DNA from: a virus
Reading direction: 5' to 3' (one strand)
Virus record (IMG/VR): IMGVR_UViG_3300042888_001330
Location: 1 to 64,000 of that record
DNA: 64,000 nt
Below, in pieces: positions 17,599 to 25,196 of the stretch (the first letter of the stretch is position 1; each line of letters starts with the position of its first letter). The position numbers and the translations under genes were made by a program. The notes beneath the pieces were generated by a model. It did not search any database. It was not told the DNA's origin and was given only the letters and a program-made list of their open reading frames with translations.

Positions 17599-18174
17599 AT
17601 GTCACAACAAGGAGTAATATCACAAAATGATTTGATGCATAAATTGGTTCAAGCTAAAAAAGTTATGAACAAGGTAGATGGTGGTAACTATCAGAGAGGT
17701 CAAATAGATGAGAGTATCTTAAGGTCCGCACCGGAAGATGTGATGAACAATACACAAATGCAATCAAATCCATCTACACAAAGACAAACAGGAACCCCTA
17801 ACATTAGTCAAATTCAAAATTCTAAATTACCTGAAGCAATTAAAAGAGCAATGATTGAGAATCCAATCCCTCAAATATCTTTAAATGATACGTTGGACAT
17901 GGATTTTGTTAAAGGAGCAAAACGTTTAATGGAACAAGAGGGTGTTAGTACAAAACCTTCACAATCAAAACAAACGACCAATAACAACGGAGGTAGTATC
18001 GATATGAATGCTATTGCGGTTCTTATTGAAAACACCGTTCGTAAAGTTATGGATGAAAAATTAAATCAAATTCTCACTGCCTCACAAACCTCAACTATTA
18101 ATGAAAATTTAGTCCTAAAGGTTGGAGATTCAATATTCAAAGGAAAAATTACTGGCGTAAATAAGGCTAAGTAA
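17599..18174 (+). CDS. Hypothetical virion-type protein
   Basis: 191 aa, Gln/Asn-rich in the first half (VMNNTQMQSNPSTQRQTG). A mid region reads AIKRAMIENPIPQISLNDT with FVKGAKRLMEQ. A C-terminal coiled segment (IAVLIENTVRKVMDEKLNQIL) precedes a small beta unit (ENLVLKVGDSIFKGKI). A late box 3 nt from the ATG places it with structural genes. No family recognised. Confidence 0.55.
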   Translation: MSQQGVISQNDLMHKLVQAKKVMNKVDGGNYQRGQIDESILRSAPEDVMNNTQMQSNPSTQRQTGTPNISQIQNSKLPEAIKRAMIENPIPQISLNDTLDMDFVKGAKRLMEQEGVSTKPSQSKQTTNNNGGSIDMNAIAVLIENTVRKVMDEKLNQILTASQTSTINENLVLKVGDSIFKGKITGVNKAK

Positions 18175-18197
18175 TTTGTTTTTTCATTTTTTTTTCG

Positions 18198-18205
18198 TAT
18201 ATTTT
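18198..18205 (+). promoter_or_regulatory. Early-type promoter box, glycosyltransferase
   Basis: TATATTTT after a T-rich stretch, 19 nt before the ATG at 18225. Confidence 0.4.
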
Positions 18206-18224
18206 AGACATATAAAGTAATATA

Positions 18225-19451
18225 ATGTCAAAAATTAAAATTTTAGTAGTACCTCCCGATAGATACGGGGTCGGTAAATTTAGAATGTTAGACCCATTTA
18301 AATACATCGGGGAGAATCATTCAGAAGATGTCCACGTCGATTTAGTTTTCAATTTAGAAAATAGAGACGAATTATTCGATGGGTACGATATCGTTATTTT
18401 CCATTCATTTATACATCAAACAACACATAAAGAAAATGTAGATCGTATTAATTGGTTAAAATCAAAAGGAGTCAAGGTTATTATGGACATTGACGATATG
18501 TGGTTTGTTGACCAACGACACCCAATGTACTACCAAATTAAACAAAGTGGTATGGGTGAAATGAAAATTGAAATGTTAAAGTTAGTTGATTATGTTTCAA
18601 CAACGACACCAATTTTCGCAAATACAATTAAAGAAAGATTAAGAGTAAAAAATGTTGAAGTATTTCCAAACGCAGTTAACGATGAGGAAATACAATTTCA
18701 ATCAAATACGAATAAATCAGATAAAGTTAGGTTTGGATGGTTGGGTGGGTCATCCCATTTACACGATTTAGAATTACTAACTAATGGTATATCAACAACA
18801 TTTAATTCATTTAAAGACAAAGTACAATTTGTATTGTGTGGATTCGATTTAAGGGGTAATGTTACTGAAGTTGATATGAAAACAGGGGAAAAAAGAGAAA
18901 GACCAATTGAACCATTTGAAACAGTTTGGTATAAGTATGAAAAAATATTTACAGATAATTTTAAAGTATTAAATCCAGAATATAAATCATTTTTAAGTAC
19001 ATTTACCCAAGGTGATTATAACGACATTAATGAACCATATAGAAGAAGATGGACACAAGACGTTTCAAAATATGCTTTGAATTACAATACTTTTGACGTA
19101 TCTTTAGCTCCGTTATTTGAGTCGGTGTTTAACGCAAATAAATCACAATTAAAGGTTATCGAAGCGGGATTCCATAAAAAGGCATTAATTGCTAGTGAGA
19201 CTAATCCATATACTTTGGATTTAATCTCCGCAGTTGATAATGGAGTTATAAACAATAAAGGAAATGCTTTATTAGTAAACCCTAAAAGAAACCATAAAGA
19301 TTGGGCTAAACATATGAAACGATTAGTTGAGAATCCAAACTTAATTGAAGATTTAGGTAATCGTTTATATGAAACAGTAAAAGATACATATTCATTAAGA
19401 AAAGTATGTAAAGATAGAGTAGAGTTTTTCAAATCAATTATAAACAAATAA
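18225..19451 (+). CDS. Glycosyltransferase, GT-B type
   Basis: 408 aa. The first 20 residues (IKILVVPPDRYGVGKFRML) form a Rossmann strand and Gly-rich turn. IMDIDDMW and VFPNAVNDEEI mark the domain link of GT4-like enzymes, and VRFGWLGGSSHLHDL opens the second Rossmann domain. LKVIEAGFHKKALIAS is the conserved Glu-containing donor-binding region. It would transfer a sugar from a nucleotide donor to an unknown acceptor (virion protein, phage DNA or host surface). First of three glycosyltransferases in 6 kb. Confidence 0.8.
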   Translation: MSKIKILVVPPDRYGVGKFRMLDPFKYIGENHSEDVHVDLVFNLENRDELFDGYDIVIFHSFIHQTTHKENVDRINWLKSKGVKVIMDIDDMWFVDQRHPMYYQIKQSGMGEMKIEMLKLVDYVSTTTPIFANTIKERLRVKNVEVFPNAVNDEEIQFQSNTNKSDKVRFGWLGGSSHLHDLELLTNGISTTFNSFKDKVQFVLCGFDLRGNVTEVDMKTGEKRERPIEPFETVWYKYEKIFTDNFKVLNPEYKSFLSTFTQGDYNDINEPYRRRWTQDVSKYALNYNTFDVSLAPLFESVFNANKSQLKVIEAGFHKKALIASETNPYTLDLISAVDNGVINNKGNALLVNPKRNHKDWAKHMKRLVENPNLIEDLGNRLYETVKDTYSLRKVCKDRVEFFKSIINK

Positions 19452-19462
19452 AAAAAACAATT

Positions 19463-19693
19463 ATGCATTACACAGTAACAGTAGGATATGAATCCGAACA
19501 ATTAGACAGAGAGGGTAACCCACGTTTAACAAAATCAACAATTATTGTCCAAGCCGAATCAAACGCAGAAGCAAATATTACAGCTTCTAAATTTTTAGCT
19601 GGAGATATTCGTACAAGTCAAATTATCGATGTTAAGAAATTAAAGATCGATTGCGTCATTGACGAAAAGAACACACCTGAGTATTATAGATAA
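19463..19693 (+). CDS. Small hypothetical protein (DUF4494-like pattern)
   Basis: 76 aa. A beta strand (HYTVTVGYESEQLDREGN), then STIIVQAESNAEANITASKFL, recalls small Bacteroidota proteins in which a 'YlVdA.s..eAe' segment follows an N-terminal strand. A weak, memory-based resemblance. No recognised role; 11 nt after the glycosyltransferase, so co-transcribed. Confidence 0.5.
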   Translation: MHYTVTVGYESEQLDREGNPRLTKSTIIVQAESNAEANITASKFLAGDIRTSQIIDVKKLKIDCVIDEKNTPEYYR

Positions 19694-19715
19694 TAACAAT
19701 TAAACACCAACTGAA

Positions 19716-19937
19716 ATGGATTTCTACGGAAGAGATATACAAATTATGCGTCAATCGCAAAGTAAAATGGCTTTAGAATACCTAAATTCAGTTGGTGTTC
19801 AAGTTACATTTGAAGAACTACAAAGGGTAACTGACGTGTTTGTTGAGTGTTGTTTACGACCTCAAGATAACGACTTAAAGGAAAGAGTTAAGAAGTTAGA
19901 TAAATGGATTATAGACAAAAAAGAAAAAAATGGATAA
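19716..19937 (+). CDS. Small helical hypothetical protein
   Basis: 73 aa, all helical by appearance (MALEYLNSVGVQVTFEELQRVTDVFVECCL), with a Lys-rich tail that overlaps the dUTPase start by 8 bp. The overlap suggests translational coupling. No family recognised. Confidence 0.5.
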   Translation: MDFYGRDIQIMRQSQSKMALEYLNSVGVQVTFEELQRVTDVFVECCLRPQDNDLKERVKKLDKWIIDKKEKNG

Positions 19938-20529
19938 AGATAGTCTTGAAGAATATTTAAAAAAATTAAAAGAATTTGAATCTGACTTAAGTTCAGATGA
20001 TGAAGTTGACGATGAATTTTTTACCCAAATAAACAAAGTTTTAGGTAATTTAATGGACGATGTATCAAAAGATAAAATTGTACCAAATCCATCTTCATTT
20101 GAAATTCCTGTAAAGGTAAAAAAACTACATGAGAGCGCAGTGATACCATCATACTCAAAAGATGGTGATGCGGGAATGGATTTAACAATAACAAGAGAAA
20201 TTGAAAATACTACCTTTAGTGTATCGTATGGTTTTGGACTTGCGTTTGAAATACCAAAAGGATACGTCGGTTTAGTGTTTCCTCGTTCATCTATTCGTAA
20301 TCAAGAGTTACTATTGTCAAACTCTGTTGGGGTTATAGATAGTGGTTATAGGGGTGAAATACAAGCTACTTTTGTAAAAACAAACGGATTAGATTCTATT
20401 AAATATAAGGTAGGTGAAAGGGGTGCTCAAATGATAATTATTCCTTTTCCTAAAGTAACAATCTTTGAAAGTGACGAACTATCCAATACCGAAAGGGGTG
20501 GTGGTGGTTTCGGAAGTACAGGTAAATAG
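19930..20529 (+). CDS. dut: dUTPase (trimeric type)
   Basis: 199 aa. All five dUTPase motifs are present: I DAGMDL, II PRSSIRNQ, III GVIDSGYRGE, IV RGAQMIIIPF, V RGGGGFGSTG. It hydrolyses dUTP to dUMP, keeping uracil out of phage DNA and feeding dTMP synthesis together with the dCMP deaminase at 32.7 kb. The N-terminal ~60 acidic residues precede the catalytic core and are not part of the usual ~150-aa enzyme. Confidence 0.92.
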   Translation: MDKDSLEEYLKKLKEFESDLSSDDEVDDEFFTQINKVLGNLMDDVSKDKIVPNPSSFEIPVKVKKLHESAVIPSYSKDGDAGMDLTITREIENTTFSVSYGFGLAFEIPKGYVGLVFPRSSIRNQELLLSNSVGVIDSGYRGEIQATFVKTNGLDSIKYKVGERGAQMIIIPFPKVTIFESDELSNTERGGGGFGSTGK

Positions 20530-20532
20530 AGA

Positions 20533-20540
20533 TATTTATT
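20533..20540 (+). promoter_or_regulatory. Late-type promoter box, phoH
   Basis: TATTTATT, 30 nt before the TTG start of the PhoH-like gene. Confidence 0.45.
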
Positions 20541-20570
20541 AAAAATAAAGAACAATTAAAAACATATATT

Positions 20571-21299
20571 TTGGCAGTAAAACCTAGAACCAGTAGAACC
20601 CAACCACCTGTATTAGTGGAAGATAGAAAAATCATACATAAGGATAGAATTAGACAAATCATAAAAAAACCAAAAGAAAAGTTCTTAACTAAAAATCAAG
20701 AAACATATTGGAACATATTGGGAGATAATCAAATTACCCTTTGTTTTGGGCCAGCAGGTGTTGGTAAATCATATATCGCAATGAAAAGAGCAGTAGATTT
20801 GTTACATGACGATTCCAATAAATATGAGAAAATAATCATTGTTAGACCGGCAGTTGAGGCAGAAGAAAAATTAGGTTCATTACCAGGTGGTTTAGAAGAA
20901 AAGTTGGACCCATACATTTACCCGTCTTATTATCTATTAAATAAAATTATAGGTAAAGAGGCAAGAGAACAACTTAAAGACGAAGGTTACATTGAAGTTG
21001 CGGCACTTGCATATATGAGAGGATGGAATGTTGATAATACGATATTAGTATTTGAAGAGGCTCAAAATGCAACTCCCGCACAAGTAAAATTATTACTAAC
21101 TCGTATTGGTTATAATTCTAAATTTTTCCTATCAGGAGATTTAGAACAATCAGATAAATTTAAAGATAAAACTAAATCTGGTTTATATGATGCGAAGAAA
21201 AGATTAGGTGATGTAAAAGGAATCGGTGTTTTTGAATTTGGAATGGAGGATATTGTTAGAAACCCAATTATATCTGAAATTCTTAACAGATACGATTAA
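20571..21299 (+). CDS. phoH: PhoH-like P-loop ATPase
   Basis: 242 aa. Walker A is FGPAGVGKSYIA and Walker B is LVFEEAQNA, followed by LLLTRIGYNSKFFLSGDLEQSD. The PhoH-specific RPAVEAEEKLGSLPGGLEEKLDPY block lies between them. PhoH is a common phage gene of uncertain role, possibly in RNA metabolism. No ATG exists near the expected N-terminus, so the start is taken as TTG at 20571 (MAVKPRTSRT). A strong terminator follows. Confidence 0.88.
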   Translation: MAVKPRTSRTQPPVLVEDRKIIHKDRIRQIIKKPKEKFLTKNQETYWNILGDNQITLCFGPAGVGKSYIAMKRAVDLLHDDSNKYEKIIIVRPAVEAEEKLGSLPGGLEEKLDPYIYPSYYLLNKIIGKEAREQLKDEGYIEVAALAYMRGWNVDNTILVFEEAQNATPAQVKLLLTRIGYNSKFFLSGDLEQSDKFKDKTKSGLYDAKKRLGDVKGIGVFEFGMEDIVRNPIISEILNRYD

Positions 21300-21319
21300 C
21301 AATAAATGTAATTTTGCAC

Positions 21320-21362
21320 AATAAACCCACATCGTTTATCATAATGGTGTGGGTTTATTATT
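21320..21362. terminator. Bidirectional terminator after phoH
   Basis: AATAAACCCACA (21320-21331) and TGTGGGTTTATT (21348-21359) form a perfect 12-bp stem. It separates phoH from the next promoter. Confidence 0.8.
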
Positions 21363-21383
21363 TACTTATAACATATTTGATGG

Positions 21384-21391
21384 TATATTTA
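21384..21391 (+). promoter_or_regulatory. Early-type promoter box
   Basis: TATATTTA, 4 nt before the ATG at 21396. Confidence 0.45.
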
Positions 21392-21395
21392 CCCA

Positions 21396-22049
21396 ATGGA
21401 AGTATACATTAGTATTGATGGTGTTTTAAGAAACACAATACAAAAATTTGAATATCATTACAACGAATCATTTTTAGTGGATGATGTTGTGATTGAAGAT
21501 AATACATTTGACTATGGTGTAACTGAGCCAATAGAAAACGATAATTTAATGAACTCGTACAGATTCCAATCAAAGGAAGAGTATGAGTTTTTTACATTTA
21601 TGGAATACCCAATTGAAATATTTGGACATGCTGGATTAAGTTACTCAACAACATTTACAGATTTACATAAAATGATTTATGATAATCAAGAACACAATTT
21701 TACATTAATTGGGTTGGATGAATTAGGTAAATCAAAACCAGCAACATTATTCTTCCTATCAAAAAACGGATTTTTAGGTAATAACATAAAATTCGACAAA
21801 AGTGATAACATTAAAGAGCTGTGGAACAAATGTGATATTTGGATTACAGATAAAAAACTTGTGTTAGATGAATGTCCAGAAGATAAAGTTGCCATCAAAT
21901 TTAATACCAAATATAATGGACACTTTACTTATAAAAAAGAAATAACTAAATTAACTGAAATACAAGAACCATGGTTGAACTATTCGGAAAAAACTACTAC
22001 ATTGATATCGATGGAATCACAGACAAATGTAGAACAAACAAAACAGTAG
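21396..22049 (+). CDS. HAD-like protein, possibly inactive
   Basis: 217 aa. The start MEVYISIDGVLRNTIQKF resembles HAD phosphatase motif I (DxDGVLRN), but the nucleophile Asp is replaced by Ser (SIDG). LIGLDELGKSKPATLFFLSK and CDIWITDKKLV have the order of motifs II-IV, yet the acidic pair is not clear. It may be a degenerate nucleotidase/kinase-fold protein acting in binding only. It starts a plus-strand operon that continues into two glycosyltransferases. Confidence 0.5.
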   Translation: MEVYISIDGVLRNTIQKFEYHYNESFLVDDVVIEDNTFDYGVTEPIENDNLMNSYRFQSKEEYEFFTFMEYPIEIFGHAGLSYSTTFTDLHKMIYDNQEHNFTLIGLDELGKSKPATLFFLSKNGFLGNNIKFDKSDNIKELWNKCDIWITDKKLVLDECPEDKVAIKFNTKYNGHFTYKKEITKLTEIQEPWLNYSEKTTTLISMESQTNVEQTKQ

Positions 22050-22264
22050 AAGATGATGAAGATGAAGGTGCTACCGAAATCAACATTTTCAAATACGAAA
22101 TAATAAAAATGTGTTTAGAAAGAGTGTTAGGTGAAATTGACGATGTTGACGAAGAAATGGGAATGTTCGCAAAAAACACCACAACCACATCTTTTAAAAT
22201 AGCATTTAACACCTTAATAAAATATAAAATCTTAATTGAAGAATTAAACGAAGACGATGAGTAA
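21971..22264 (+). CDS. Small hypothetical protein, out-of-frame overlap with the HAD-like gene
   Basis: 97 aa in a different frame, overlapping the previous gene by 79 bp and the next by 8 bp. MVELFGKNYYIDIDGITDKC is followed by an acidic stretch (VEDDEDEGATE) and an all-helical C-terminal half. The double overlap suggests translational coupling of the three genes. No family recognised. Confidence 0.6.
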   Translation: MVELFGKNYYIDIDGITDKCRTNKTVEDDEDEGATEINIFKYEIIKMCLERVLGEIDDVDEEMGMFAKNTTTTSFKIAFNTLIKYKILIEELNEDDE

Positions 22265-23318
22265 ACAAGAAAACATAGAAAAATTAGAAGAAGCGTTAGG
22301 TAGGTTACATTCAAAAGAAAATAACATTTATTTTCTAACTTATGACACAAGAAATAACGCAAGAGCGTCCATAAAACACATTTATGATATGGCGTTGACT
22401 TTAAAACAAAATGGTCATAAATCAAATATTTTAGTGGAGGACAAAACATACACAGGAGTCGAATCTTGGTTAGGTGATACGTACAAAGAACTACCAGTCG
22501 TGTCCATCAAAGAAGATAAGATTGAATTAAAAATTGATGATGTTTTAGTTGTTCCTGAATATTTTTCAAACGCTCTTGAGCAATTAACTAATATCAAGTG
22601 TATTAAAGTAATGTTAGTACAACAAAAAGATTTTATGTTTGAAACACTATCAATTGGTAGTAGATGGTCGGACTATGGATTTGATAGAATCATCACCACA
22701 ACAGAAAGTGCAAAAAAATACATTTCAGATATTTTTCCTGAAAGTTTAGTCTTTGTAATCCCTCCAATTATTGGTGATAATTTTAAACCTATTGAACTAC
22801 CATTAAAACCATATGTTGCGATTAGTTGTAGAGATAGAGTTGTACATAGAAGATTAATTTCACAATTTTATTTAAAGTTTCCTCAGTTACGTTGGATTAC
22901 TTTTAAAGATATGGTTCAGATGAGTTACGATGAATTTGCAACTAATTTAAAAGAATGTATGGTTTCTGTTTGGGTTGATAATGAATCAACATTTGGTACA
23001 TTTCCTTTAGAGTCTATGAAATGTGGTGTTCCCGTTATTGGTAAGATTCCTGAAACAGAACCTGATTGGTTGGATGAGAATGGAATGTGGACCTATGACA
23101 CAAATAAAGTTGTTGAAATTTTAGGTTCATATATCTTAGCATGGATTGAGGGAGTTGAGTTACAAGAAGAGGTGACTACTAAAATGAAAGATACTTTATT
23201 ACCATATGAAACATCAATTACTCAAAATAGTATCAATTCAATTTTCGGGTCATTAATTAATAAAAGAATCGAATCTATCGAGAACGCATTAGAAAAATTA
23301 AAACAAGAACAAGAATAA
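22257..23318 (+). CDS. Glycosyltransferase, GT-B type
   Basis: 353 aa. NIYFLTYDTRNNARASIKHI and LALTLKQNGH-like segments form the N-terminal Rossmann domain. DRIITTTESAKKYI and VIPPIIGDNFKPI mark the interdomain switch. FGTFPLESMKCGVPVIGKIPE is the donor-binding Glu region of GT4-like enzymes. The C-terminus is a Lys/Glu coiled coil. Likely works with the GT2 gene 5 nt downstream on the same unknown acceptor. Confidence 0.75.
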   Translation: MSKQENIEKLEEALGRLHSKENNIYFLTYDTRNNARASIKHIYDMALTLKQNGHKSNILVEDKTYTGVESWLGDTYKELPVVSIKEDKIELKIDDVLVVPEYFSNALEQLTNIKCIKVMLVQQKDFMFETLSIGSRWSDYGFDRIITTTESAKKYISDIFPESLVFVIPPIIGDNFKPIELPLKPYVAISCRDRVVHRRLISQFYLKFPQLRWITFKDMVQMSYDEFATNLKECMVSVWVDNESTFGTFPLESMKCGVPVIGKIPETEPDWLDENGMWTYDTNKVVEILGSYILAWIEGVELQEEVTTKMKDTLLPYETSITQNSINSIFGSLINKRIESIENALEKLKQEQE

Positions 23319-23323
23319 TCAAT

Positions 23324-24103
23324 ATGAAAAATATAACAGTATTAATACCTATTCACAAAATTAGTGAAGATTATAAGGAAATGTTAAATAAAGCTTTAGA
23401 GTCTGTTGAAGATTTTCACAACGACGTAAAAGTATCGTTGGTATGTCCCGCGGAAGTAAAAAAAGAGTTAACTAACTTATCTGATAAATTAGAAATTAAT
23501 TTCGTAGTTAATAATGGTAAAACTGACTTTTGCTCCCAAGTAAATTTAGGTATCGAGAAATGTGACACAGAATGGTTTACTATTTTAGAAGTTGATGACC
23601 AATTTAAATCAATTTGGTTAAAATCAATTAACGATTATAGAAAAATTTATAGTGATGTTGATGTATTCTTACCAATAGTAAAAGATATAAACTCAGAGGG
23701 AACCTTTGTTAGTTTTACTAACGAATCCGCTTGGGCTTATGGATTTACTGATATGCAGGGATTTATTGATAATGAGGTATTATTAGAATATCAAAACTAT
23801 CAAATTAGTGGTGGACTTTATCGCACACAAAAAATTAAAGATAATGGTTTATTAAAAGAAAACATTAAATTGACTTTTGGATACGAGTTTTTATTAAGAT
23901 TAACTCACAATGGAGTTAGGGTGATGATAGTACCGAGAGTTGGTTACCAACACGTTAATCTTAGAGAGGATTCATTATTCTGGTTATACAAAAACGATGA
24001 GAATAGTTTATTATCCGAAAAAGAAGTTAAATTTTGGTTAGACTCAGCAAAAAAAGAATTTTTCTTTAAAAATAAACGAGATGTAAATTATATAGAAGCT
24101 TAA
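23324..24103 (+). CDS. Glycosyltransferase, GT-A (family 2-like)
   Basis: 259 aa. KNITVLIPIHKISEDYKEML is the GT2 opening. TEWFTILEVDDQFKSIWL carries the metal-binding DxD equivalent (EVDD), followed by a YGFTDMQGFI region and GGLYRTQKI, typical of GT2 acceptor loops. It uses a nucleotide-sugar donor. It shares one base with the next gene (TAATG). Confidence 0.75.
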   Translation: MKNITVLIPIHKISEDYKEMLNKALESVEDFHNDVKVSLVCPAEVKKELTNLSDKLEINFVVNNGKTDFCSQVNLGIEKCDTEWFTILEVDDQFKSIWLKSINDYRKIYSDVDVFLPIVKDINSEGTFVSFTNESAWAYGFTDMQGFIDNEVLLEYQNYQISGGLYRTQKIKDNGLLKENIKLTFGYEFLLRLTHNGVRVMIVPRVGYQHVNLREDSLFWLYKNDENSLLSEKEVKFWLDSAKKEFFFKNKRDVNYIEA

Positions 24104-24801
24104 TGCCAAGACCAAGAACCCAAAAAATTTATTTTGGGGAGGATCAAGAGAAGGCGGTAGTTAGTTACTTAGAAAGCACTGACGAAGCAGAAAGAAATAA
24201 GATATTCAACGAATATTTACGTGAACCCCTAATTATAATGGTCGAATCAATTATTCGACGTTATAAACTTTACAGAAAAGATATGGAATTTGAAGAAATT
24301 CATACAGACACAATGTCCTTTCTTATTACCAAGATTAATAAATTTGACCACACAAAAAATACCAAAGCGTATTCTTACTTTGGTACAATCTGTAAAAACT
24401 ACCTTATGGGAGCAATACAGAAGGATACAAAGGAACAAAATAGACAAGTATCATATGACGACATATCATCAGATATTGAGGGTAGATCTGACCTATCATA
24501 TGTGATAGATGAACATATTATAGACTATAGAGATATCATTATAAAAATGAGTATAGACTTAGAACTTTTTGTTGAAAATGAAGATTTAACCGAAAATGAA
24601 CAAAAATTAGGGTATGCGTTACTAGAGATTTTTAACAATTTTGATATGATATTTCAAGTTGGAGATGGTAACAAATTCAATAAAAACCTTATATTACTCT
24701 CTTTAAGAGAAATGACTTCATTGTCAACCAAAGAAATTAGAATATCCCTCAAAAGATTTAAAAAGTTGTATGATGGAATTTTAGGTGGATTTTTAGAATA
24801 A
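24103..24801 (+). CDS. Late-transcription sigma factor (T4 gp55-like)
   Basis: 232 aa (T4 gp55 has 185). Residues 40-130 look like sigma region 2: LIIMVESIIRRYKLYR, FEEIHTDTMSFLITKINKFD, then KAYSYFGTICKNYLMGAIQK with QNRQVSYDD. The 'aySYfgTIcrNyl' segment is characteristic of gp55 relatives in T4-like phages. It would direct host RNA polymerase to late promoters, most plausibly the TATTTAT(A/T) word found before structural genes here. Immediately downstream lies a late-box-controlled gene. Confidence 0.8.
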   Translation: MPRPRTQKIYFGEDQEKAVVSYLESTDEAERNKIFNEYLREPLIIMVESIIRRYKLYRKDMEFEEIHTDTMSFLITKINKFDHTKNTKAYSYFGTICKNYLMGAIQKDTKEQNRQVSYDDISSDIEGRSDLSYVIDEHIIDYRDIIIKMSIDLELFVENEDLTENEQKLGYALLEIFNNFDMIFQVGDGNKFNKNLILLSLREMTSLSTKEIRISLKRFKKLYDGILGGFLE

Positions 24802-24804
24802 ACC

Positions 24805-24812
24805 TATTTATT
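24805..24812 (+). promoter_or_regulatory. Late promoter box
   Basis: TATTTATT, 3 nt before the ATG at 24816. Confidence 0.6.
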
Positions 24813-24815
24813 GGT

Positions 24816-25196
24816 ATGAGAACACAAAGAAATTTAATCTCCTTAGAGGTTGATTCTGCATTAGCTTTAATGCAGGAAATCTACAATGACATTGTGGAAC
24901 AAAAGAATACAGCATCAATGATAACAAAGAAAATGTTAACATTTATGAAAGATGCTGAGGACATGAGTGTAATAGGTCCCGTCATCAAAGAACAACAAAA
25001 AATCCTAAACGATTGTACTGAGAAAAAAATCTCCTTAGTTAAACTACAAGGTGTTTTATTAAAACAAACACAATCTACAGGTAAGGCCGGTGGACCTATG
25101 GGTAAATTAACCTTATCTGATGAAGATAGAGAAATATTGGACAAATTAATGGAAACTGGTTCTGATAATAAAGGTAAGTCAAACTACACACTATAA
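24816..25196 (+). CDS. Helical hypothetical protein at head of the baseplate operon
   Basis: 126 aa, helical (EVDSALALMQEIYNDIVEQK, VIKEQQKILNDCTEKKISLV) with a Gly-rich hinge (GKAGGPMGKLTLSDEDREIL). It shares a TAATG junction with the next gene, a large structural protein, so it may be a dedicated assembly chaperone. Position after gp55 would suit a gp33-like coactivator, but the sequence does not support that. Confidence 0.55.
   Translation: MRTQRNLISLEVDSALALMQEIYNDIVEQKNTASMITKKMLTFMKDAEDMSVIGPVIKEQQKILNDCTEKKISLVKLQGVLLKQTQSTGKAGGPMGKLTLSDEDREILDKLMETGSDNKGKSNYTL

Noticed and set aside
24816-25196. Calling the gene after gp55 a gp33-like late coactivator
   Set aside because: Only position supports it; the sequence lacks a recognisable gp33 pattern and it is translationally coupled to a structural gene.
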